NCBI GenBank assembly: GCA_942490945.1
Contig: CALNYZ010000044.1
Location: 744,001 to 808,000 of the forward strand
DNA length: 64,000 bases
DNA from: CALNYZ01 sp942490945
GTDB lineage: Bacteria > Pseudomonadota > Gammaproteobacteria > UBA6429 > Thiohalophilaceae
Direction of reading: 5' to 3'
The notes under the pieces are model-generated. The model made no database searches and had not been told where the DNA came from. It worked only from the letters and a program-made list of their open reading frames with translations. Shown here in pieces: positions 58,284 through 64,000 of this stretch. The stretch's first letter is position 1; the number at the start of each line of letters is the position of its first letter. The translations under genes were made by a program, and so were the position numbers.

Positions 58284-58384
58284 TTTATTCCTCGCGTGGC
58301 GTATTTGCTTCGTGCTTTCTACCTTGTCGCCATCTATACTGCTCACTGAACTAGCCGGGCTATTATTGCTGTCAGGATTACAAG

Positions 58385-59209
58385 ATGAAGCACATACACA
58401 GTTATTACTCACCAAACGATTTATATAACAAGATTATTCAGGGACTGGATAAAGCTGGCAAGGATTTGTCCTGTGTAACGCTTGATGATCTGCAACCTGT
58501 GGACGAGTTTCATATCCGCGGCGATACCGCCACAAAAGAATTGATCAAACTTGCTGAATTCAGTCCGGAGATGCATATCCTGGATGTAGGTTGTGGTGTG
58601 GGCGGCTCGACACGACGTTTATGTCATGAAACCGGTTGTTATGTAACAGGCATCGACCTGAGTGATGAGTATATTGATGCGGCTGAACGCTTGACCCAAT
58701 TGCTGAAGATGGAAGAAAAGGTCAAGTTCATGGCGTGTAGCGCACTGGATTTACCCTTTGCTGATGATTCTTTCGACGGTGTCTGGTCAATTCAGATGAA
58801 TATGAATGTCGAGGATAAACCTGGCTGGTTGAAGGAAGTTTATCGCGTGCTCAGACCCGGCGGGCGCGCCATCTTGTACGAGGTATGTGGGCATAAAAAT
58901 ACGCCACAATATTTTCCAGTACCATGGGCACAGGACAGTAGCATGAGTTTTCTGATTCCGCCCATTCCGTTCCGAGATGCCATCACTGCTGCCGGATTTA
59001 CTGTTGAAATCTGGAATGACAAGACACATCTGGCACAACAGGCATTTGCGCACATGAACGAGCCGACCGGTGAGCCAGTCCTGCCGGAACTGGGTGTGCA
59101 TTTACTGGTTGGCGATGACATTCTTACCAAAGCGTATAATTTACGTCGCAATCTGGATGAAGAGCGTGTCAGTCTTATAGAGGTCGTTGCCGCAAAACCA
59201 GCCTATTAA
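58385..59209 (+). CDS. SAM-dependent methyltransferase (UbiE/sarcosine-type)
   Basis: 274 residues. Class I fold with motif I LDVGCGVGGSTRRL, acidic Asp in GIDLSDEYI, SALDLPFADDSFDGVWS and the YRVLRPGGRAILYE motif. An N-terminal extension of about 55 residues resembles dimethylglycine N-methyltransferases, but substrate cannot be told. AGGA lies 6 bases before the ATG. Confidence 0.85.
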   Translation: MKHIHSYYSPNDLYNKIIQGLDKAGKDLSCVTLDDLQPVDEFHIRGDTATKELIKLAEFSPEMHILDVGCGVGGSTRRLCHETGCYVTGIDLSDEYIDAAERLTQLLKMEEKVKFMACSALDLPFADDSFDGVWSIQMNMNVEDKPGWLKEVYRVLRPGGRAILYEVCGHKNTPQYFPVPWAQDSSMSFLIPPIPFRDAITAAGFTVEIWNDKTHLAQQAFAHMNEPTGEPVLPELGVHLLVGDDILTKAYNLRRNLDEERVSLIEVVAAKPAY

Positions 59210-59463
59210 TATAGGCTGTTACAAATTTCCATATATACCTCGAATCATTTTATCAAGTGATGTATCAAGCCGGGTGAAATCAAGTCTTCTGGTAACAAAT
59301 ATCTTGTCATGAGCAACACGCCAGCGTTCACTTTTAAATTACATTTGAAGTCTTGATCATTATTCGTTAGTTTTATACAAGCCTGCTACGCCTGTATGTA
59401 TAGTGATTTAAAGCCCGACTGGTAGCGCGGTTTTCATCATTCATGTAATCAATGGAGAATGTT

Positions 59464-60390
59464 ATGGATATATTCCTGCAACAATTTCAGGAGATTAATT
59501 GGGAACAACTTATTTATACAAGCACCCGAATTCTGCTGGTGCTGCTGCTGGCCTGGATTGGCATGGCAGTACTGAAAAAAGTCCTGCACAAACTTGAACA
59601 ACGTTTGCTAAATCAGGGTACATCACGTGGTGAAGTACCTTCCGAATCACAAAAACGCGTCGAAACCCTGATACGCCTGATTAGACAGGCTGCACTTATT
59701 GTCCTGTGGGTAACGACTATTCTTATTTTGCTCAAGGAAATCGGTATGGATGTCGCACCAATTCTGGCCAGCGCGGGTATTGTCGGTCTGGCGGTGGGTT
59801 TTGGTGCGCAAAACCTGGTGCGTGATTTTATTTCCGGGTTTTTCTTCATACTCGAGAATCAGGTTCGTATCGGTGATGTTGCCATCGTTAACGGTACAGG
59901 CGGGCTGGTCGAAAGAATAAATTTCCGCACGATTGTGTTGCGGGACTTGTCTGGCATTGTACATATTTTCCCAAACGGGACCGTCACAACACTCAGCAAC
60001 CTGACCAATGACTGGTCCGGCTACGTGTTCGATATCGGCGTCGCGTACAAGGAAAACACTGACCAGGTGATTGAAGTGATGCGTCGCGTCGGCACAGAAA
60101 TGAAACAGGACGAAAAACTTGGACACTACATGCTTGAAGAACCGGAAATCTTCGGTGTCGATAAATTTGATAATTCTGCTGTTATGATAAAGGGTCGAAT
60201 CAGAACCAAACCGATCCGCCAATGGGAAGTAGGCAGGGAATACTTGCGCCGCATTAAAATAGCATTTGATAAGGAAGGTATCGAGATTCCATTCCCGCAT
60301 CAAACACTTTACTTTGGTGAAAAGAGTAAACCATTTGAAATTGCCATTCTGGAAAAACTGCAGGGTGAACCGGTAAACAAGCAGGATTAA
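59464..60390 (+). CDS. MscS-family mechanosensitive channel
   Basis: 308 residues from the ATG at 59464 with GGAG at ideal spacing; an ATG at 59452 overlaps that site. Three membrane helices (about 20-38, 72-92, 98-122), pore-lining GIVGLAVGFGAQNLVRDFISG, then the beta domain (VRIGDVAIVNGTGGLVE). Compact MscS, about the length of E. coli MscS. Second MscS in this window. Confidence 0.92.
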   Translation: MDIFLQQFQEINWEQLIYTSTRILLVLLLAWIGMAVLKKVLHKLEQRLLNQGTSRGEVPSESQKRVETLIRLIRQAALIVLWVTTILILLKEIGMDVAPILASAGIVGLAVGFGAQNLVRDFISGFFFILENQVRIGDVAIVNGTGGLVERINFRTIVLRDLSGIVHIFPNGTVTTLSNLTNDWSGYVFDIGVAYKENTDQVIEVMRRVGTEMKQDEKLGHYMLEEPEIFGVDKFDNSAVMIKGRIRTKPIRQWEVGREYLRRIKIAFDKEGIEIPFPHQTLYFGEKSKPFEIAILEKLQGEPVNKQD

Positions 60391-60441
60391 GTATTCTACT
60401 GCGTAAACAAAGGCATTTTCCATACACTATAATAAGTTGTT

Positions 60442-60819
60442 ATGCTAAGACTGATTTTCATCTGGCTCGGAACCATTGCAGTATTCAATACCGATCTGTC
60501 CGGCAGTGGCCTGTTTACAGCAAAAATATTCCCACTGTTCAATATTTTTTATGTGCTGTTTCTGTTTGTTAATTTTGTCAGCTTTCTATACCGCCTGGCA
60601 CAACACAGCAGTACACATGAAGACGCCAATATTATCGACCTTGCCTTTGAAGTATTCAGCCTGTTGTATGAGGAAATTTCCTCAAAGTATGAGGACAAGT
60701 TTGCTTTTACCGGGCGGTATGCAGATTTCGTCACGGATCTCGTGGTACCCATTGAAATTGCCTGTGTGGTTTTCTCATCTTTTAAGGAATTACAACTGCT
60801 GGCCTACCTGCTCAACTAG
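60442..60819 (+). CDS. small membrane protein of unknown function
   Basis: 125 residues, two to three hydrophobic segments (about 2-22, 31-50, 100-122). No motif recognised. 51 bases after the MscS gene, so it may be co-transcribed with it. Confidence 0.5.
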   Translation: MLRLIFIWLGTIAVFNTDLSGSGLFTAKIFPLFNIFYVLFLFVNFVSFLYRLAQHSSTHEDANIIDLAFEVFSLLYEEISSKYEDKFAFTGRYADFVTDLVVPIEIACVVFSSFKELQLLAYLLN

Positions 60820-60878
60820 CAACTGTATAAATTCACAACTATTCGGCGTATTATGCATGGCTTTACAGGAGAGTGGAT

Positions 60879-61730
60879 TTGTTAAGTTATCGGCACGCCT
60901 TTCACGTCGGCAATTTCGCCGATGTAATCAAACACATTGTCATCATTGAAGTGCTTGAACATCTGGTTAAAAAAGACAGTCCGTTTGATTATATCGATAC
61001 TCATGCCGGCGCAGGTCTGTATGACCTGCGAGCTGATCAGACCAGCAAGCTGCAGGAATATTCGCAAGGCGTTGGCAAGCTCCTGTCTGCAGATGAACAG
61101 GAAGATTGGCCAGAGCTTGTAACGTATCTATCCATTATAAAACAATACAATCCAACTACCGAGTTAACACACTATCCCGGTTCACCCATTATCGCGCTAA
61201 ACTTTTTACGTGATAAAGATCGGGCGTGGTTGTTTGAACTGCATCCGGCAGATTGCGAAGCACTGGCACAACAGGTCAGTCGTGATCGTCATGTCAAAGT
61301 CATTCGTGAGGATGGCTTTAAAAATGTGCTGTCGCTATTACCACCGCATTCAAGACGCGGCCTGATCCTTGTCGACCCGCCATACGAGGTGAAGTCCGAT
61401 TATGACCAGGTACTGGAAACGGTTAAAAAAGCCCATACAAAATTTGCTACCGGTACCTATGTCATCTGGTATCCGGTGGTGGACAGAACCCGTATAGAAA
61501 AACTCGCCAGTCGCCTTGAAAATTCCGGCATTAAAAAAATCCTGCGCCTGGAACTGGCCATCGCCGCTGATGAGTCACACGGCATCGGTATGACTGCGGC
61601 CGGCATGTTTGTGATTAACCCGCCCTGGCAATTACGGCAAACCATGTCGACACTGTTACCCAGGCTGGTCAAGACGCTGGGCGCAGGTCCTGGTGCATCC
61701 TTTATTTGTAATCAACTGGTTGGCGAGTAA
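60879..61730 (+). CDS. rlmJ: 23S rRNA (adenine2030-N6)-methyltransferase
   Basis: 283 residues from a TTG start with AGGAG seven bases upstream; this gives the family N-terminus LSYRHAFHVGNFADVIKH, whereas a GTG at 60873 lies on top of the ribosome site. DTHAGAGLYDL binds SAM and DPPYE is the N6-adenine catalytic motif. It methylates A2030 in 23S rRNA. Confidence 0.93.
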   Translation: MLSYRHAFHVGNFADVIKHIVIIEVLEHLVKKDSPFDYIDTHAGAGLYDLRADQTSKLQEYSQGVGKLLSADEQEDWPELVTYLSIIKQYNPTTELTHYPGSPIIALNFLRDKDRAWLFELHPADCEALAQQVSRDRHVKVIREDGFKNVLSLLPPHSRRGLILVDPPYEVKSDYDQVLETVKKAHTKFATGTYVIWYPVVDRTRIEKLASRLENSGIKKILRLELAIAADESHGIGMTAAGMFVINPPWQLRQTMSTLLPRLVKTLGAGPGASFICNQLVGE

Positions 61731-61861
61731 CTGTTTATGGCAACAGGTAATTTTTAATTTAGCCACCATTCTGCTCAATAAACTTTTCGTGTATGCTTTT
61801 GCTTGCTGCGGTGTTACAAGCTCTGCTTGTAAATCTTTAATAATAATATTAACGGGAGAGA

Positions 61862-62236
61862 ATGATGGACAGAAAATTTATCTTAACGGGTCTTGGCTAC
61901 GCCATACTCGGTATGGCGCTGGGTATTTTTATGGCTGCATCGAAGGATCACGGTCATCTTGTTACTCACGCACACATCATGTTGCTGGGTTTTGTGGTGT
62001 CCTTTATCTATGGTCTGTGCCACAAACTGTGGTTGAACAACACCACCAGTAAGCTGGCCATGTTACAGTTTTACACGCATCAGGTGGGTACTGTGATACT
62101 GGTTATTGGTTTGTTCTTGTTGTATGGAAAATTTATCAAAATCGAAACCTTGGATCCGATACTGGCTGCCGGCTCTATTGTCGTACTGATCGCCATGATC
62201 ATGATGAAAATCCTGTTTATCAAATCTACCAGGTAA
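61862..62236 (+). CDS. small membrane protein with histidine-rich first helices
   Basis: 124 residues, four membrane helices. DHGHLVTHAHIMLLGFVVSFIYGL and FYTHQVGTVILVIG recall single helices of haem-copper oxidase subunit I, so haem or copper binding is imaginable but unproven. GGGAGA precedes the ATG. Confidence 0.6.
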   Translation: MMDRKFILTGLGYAILGMALGIFMAASKDHGHLVTHAHIMLLGFVVSFIYGLCHKLWLNNTTSKLAMLQFYTHQVGTVILVIGLFLLYGKFIKIETLDPILAAGSIVVLIAMIMMKILFIKSTR

Positions 62237-62274
62237 TTTCTTTCACTAATAAAAACCAGCATAACAAATACCAA

Positions 62275-62296
62275 CATGGCCTCAGACGAGGCCATG
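62275..62296. other. strong hairpin between two genes
   Basis: CATGGCCTC / GAGGCCATG, 9-bp perfect stem and 4-base loop, without following T-run. Either a rho-independent terminator lacking its tail or a processing/regulatory site. Confidence 0.5.
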
Positions 62297-62321
62297 ATCA
62301 CTAGCCAATTCAAAAAATCAA

Positions 62322-62531
62322 TTGAGTGAAGACAAAACGAAATCGTATTCACATTTTCGACAATTTCAAAAGAACCGCACGTATCAGGAAAAGAATGTAC
62401 CGCAAGATGAAATATTTATGCTTTTGTGTAAATCAAAAACAAGGCATAGAATGGACGTTGTTGTCCCATTACTTTTTGCAACATGTTGGGTTTTACTTGT
62501 GGTGATATTTCTGCTGACCGGGCAGGTCTAA
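62322..62531 (+). CDS. possible small single-helix protein
   Basis: 69 residues from a weak TTG start; charged N-terminus and one C-terminal membrane helix (about 45-65). It could be genuine but start and ribosome site are poor. Not recognised. Confidence 0.3.
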   Translation: MSEDKTKSYSHFRQFQKNRTYQEKNVPQDEIFMLLCKSKTRHRMDVVVPLLFATCWVLLVVIFLLTGQV

Positions 62532-62585
62532 ATTTTGTATAACATTATCCGCGTCATATAAATATTACATCGGGCTATTGATTAA

Positions 62586-63209
62586 ATGAGCTTATTCGCA
62601 TTACTTTCACTGTTCGGCATTATGCTGGTACTTGCAGCAATGCCAAGTACCAGTGTAGCACTGGTTGTCACACGTGCAGCGACATCAGGTTTAACCAATG
62701 GTATTGCGGTTGCTGCCGGAATTGTACTGGGTGACCTGGTATTTGTTTTGTTAGCCATACTTGGCCTGTCCTTCGTAGCAGAAACAATGGCCAGCCTTTT
62801 CATGGTCATCAAGTATCTGGGAGCTGCGTATTTAATCTGGCTCGGCATTACGCTATTAGCCAGCAAAAGCACAGCAACAGTTTCAACTAATCAAACCCGG
62901 GGAAAATCCGGACTCATTGCGAGTTTTTTGGCAGGCTTTTTTCTGACGCTGGGTGATATTAAAGCTGTCTTTTTTTACATTAGCCTCTTCCCAATTTATA
63001 TAGACTTATCAGTATTACAAGTAATCGATATTATTCTTACAGTATTTATCACCGTGTTCAGTGTGGGTGGTGTAAAAGTATTCTATGCGTTTTCAGCAAC
63101 CAAAATTGCTTCCCTGGCTCGATACTCAAGCTTCGAATATGCTGCCAGAAAAGCAGCGGGTACATTCATGATTGGGGCAGCTGGTTACTTAATCATTAAA
63201 AACTGGTAA
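62586..63209 (+). CDS. LysE/RhtB-family amino acid exporter
   Basis: 207 residues, six membrane helices. FGIMLVLAAMPSTSVALVVTRAATSGLTNG and YLGAAYLIWLGITLL match LysE-type translocators. Substrate unknown. Confidence 0.85.
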   Translation: MSLFALLSLFGIMLVLAAMPSTSVALVVTRAATSGLTNGIAVAAGIVLGDLVFVLLAILGLSFVAETMASLFMVIKYLGAAYLIWLGITLLASKSTATVSTNQTRGKSGLIASFLAGFFLTLGDIKAVFFYISLFPIYIDLSVLQVIDIILTVFITVFSVGGVKVFYAFSATKIASLARYSSFEYAARKAAGTFMIGAAGYLIIKNW

Positions 63210-63307
63210 TGTATAATAATACACACTGAAGCATTTATATAACTATCAAGATAACTATTTTAAATTTTACACATTATCTTTTCTAAACAGTAACAGGAAG
63301 TCGATTT

Positions 63308-63928
63308 ATGATCCCAGCACTTGAGGCACTCGAAAGACTGCGCGCCGGCAATATTCGCTTTACTACCGAGGTGCAAGGCACGGACTCGATTGCCCGGCAG
63401 GTGCGTCATGTCAATCTGGCGGCAGAGCAAAAGCCGTTTGCAATTATTCTGGGTTGCTCCGACTCGCGCGTGCCGGCAGAAATCGTCTTTGACCAGGGGC
63501 TGGGTGATTTATTTGTTATTCGCGTGGCGGGAAATATCGTTGCACCGTCTCAAATCGGTAGTGTGGAATTTGCTGCCGAACGCTATTCGACTCGCCTGGT
63601 TGTGGTAATGGGGCATTCCAATTGTGGTGCGGTGCAAGCCACGCTGGAACAACTACAAACATCGATTCAAAACCCCTCTAAGAATCAATCCTCTATCGTC
63701 GACCGGGTAAGGCCTTCGGTTGAAGCCTTGCTGGATACCGACCTTAAAAATGATCCCCCGGCATTATTACATCATGCCGTCAGAGCCAATATTCGCACCT
63801 CGGCCAACCAGTTGCGTCACGGCTCGGAAATTCTGGAAAACCTGATCGCCAAGGAGGGTCTGCTCGTGGTGGGGGCAGAATATTCGCTGGAAACCGGGCT
63901 GGTGGATTTTTTTGATGGCATGCCCTGA
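63308..63928 (+). CDS. beta-carbonic anhydrase
   Basis: 206 residues. Zinc ligands in ILGCSDSRVP (Cys and Asp/Arg dyad) and MGHSNCGAV (His and Cys). Interconverts CO2 and bicarbonate. AGGAAG lies 8 bases before the ATG. Confidence 0.93.
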   Translation: MIPALEALERLRAGNIRFTTEVQGTDSIARQVRHVNLAAEQKPFAIILGCSDSRVPAEIVFDQGLGDLFVIRVAGNIVAPSQIGSVEFAAERYSTRLVVVMGHSNCGAVQATLEQLQTSIQNPSKNQSSIVDRVRPSVEALLDTDLKNDPPALLHHAVRANIRTSANQLRHGSEILENLIAKEGLLVVGAEYSLETGLVDFFDGMP

Positions 63929-63937
63929 AACAGGGAA

Positions 63938-64000
63938 ATGAGCAATTTATTACACGCAATGACTCTTATGACGCAACAAAACTTTACACACCTGTGTCTA
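63938..64000 (+). CDS. possible partial gene running off the window
   Basis: An ATG at 63938 opens a frame that stays open to the window end (21 codons). Too short to identify. Confidence 0.25.
   Translation, partial: MSNLLHAMTLMTQQNFTHLCL

Overview
The window looks like a chromosomal segment of a free-living gammaproteobacterium close to its replication/segregation region. The minus strand carries the classic gammaproteobacterial series mnmG, rsmG, parA, parB, atpI-B-E-F-H-A-G-D-C, glmU, glmS in the usual relative order, and most proteins have gammaproteobacterial character (RlmJ, EptA, RimK-type ligase, many c-di-GMP proteins). A secreted rhodanese, an exported DsrE-like protein and a SulP anion transporter suggest some sulfur metabolism, but no diagnostic sulfur-oxidation genes are present and no genus can be named from the sequence alone. 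No rRNA, tRNA or CRISPR array was recognised.

Layout. 1-2.5 kb: a membrane protein, a c-di-GMP-I (GEMM) riboswitch with a possible degenerate second copy, then two exported proteins. 2.5-6 kb: glmS and glmU (amino-sugar precursor supply). 6.4-8.3 kb: a REC-GGDEF-EAL response regulator with a worn GGDEF motif. 8.3-15.2 kb: an amidoligase-type locus (inactive transglutaminase/7TM protein facing an operon of two retropepsin-like proteases, a RimK-like ATP-grasp ligase, an AstE/AspA-like hydrolase, an MscS channel and a CorA transporter). 15.4-16.8 kb: an unknown soluble protein and an exported DsrE-like protein. 17-24.3 kb: complete F1Fo ATP synthase operon, with a 140-bp inverted-repeat element between atpG and atpD. 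24.5-28.6 kb: parB, parA and rsmG, with a membrane sensor carrying a degenerate HPt-like tail between parB and parA. 28.8-36.4 kb: a block separating rsmG from mnmG (outer-membrane protein, SpoIIE-type phosphatase, unusual fold-III PLP decarboxylase, PAP2 phosphatase with a PmrA-like box, EptA, DUF302 protein).

38.4-45 kb is an accessory, partly decayed region. It holds unknown proteins, an AT-rich gene encoding a proteasome/HslV-like N-terminal-threonine hydrolase flanked by repeat-like tags, an internally deleted IS3-family element joining two truncated genes, a MerR regulator with a textbook 19-bp-spacer divergent promoter driving DUF2938/DUF2798 membrane proteins, and an ion-channel pseudogene. 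45-48 kb: SulP transporter and di-haem cytochrome b. 48.2-57.1 kb: a signalling cluster (1694-residue PAS/GAF/GGDEF/EAL/REC protein, REC-GAF histidine kinase, REC plus degraded HD-GYP, stand-alone REC). 57.4-64 kb: miscellaneous housekeeping and membrane genes (SpoIIAA-like, methyltransferase, MscS, RlmJ, LysE-type exporter, beta-carbonic anhydrase) and the start of an ORF running off the end.

Recurring themes are c-di-GMP signalling (riboswitch, two GGDEF/EAL proteins, one dead HD-GYP), membrane/envelope adaptation (EptA, PAP2, two MscS channels) and core bioenergetics. The most novel-looking item is the orphan proteasome-like hydrolase at 39.6-40.7 kb.
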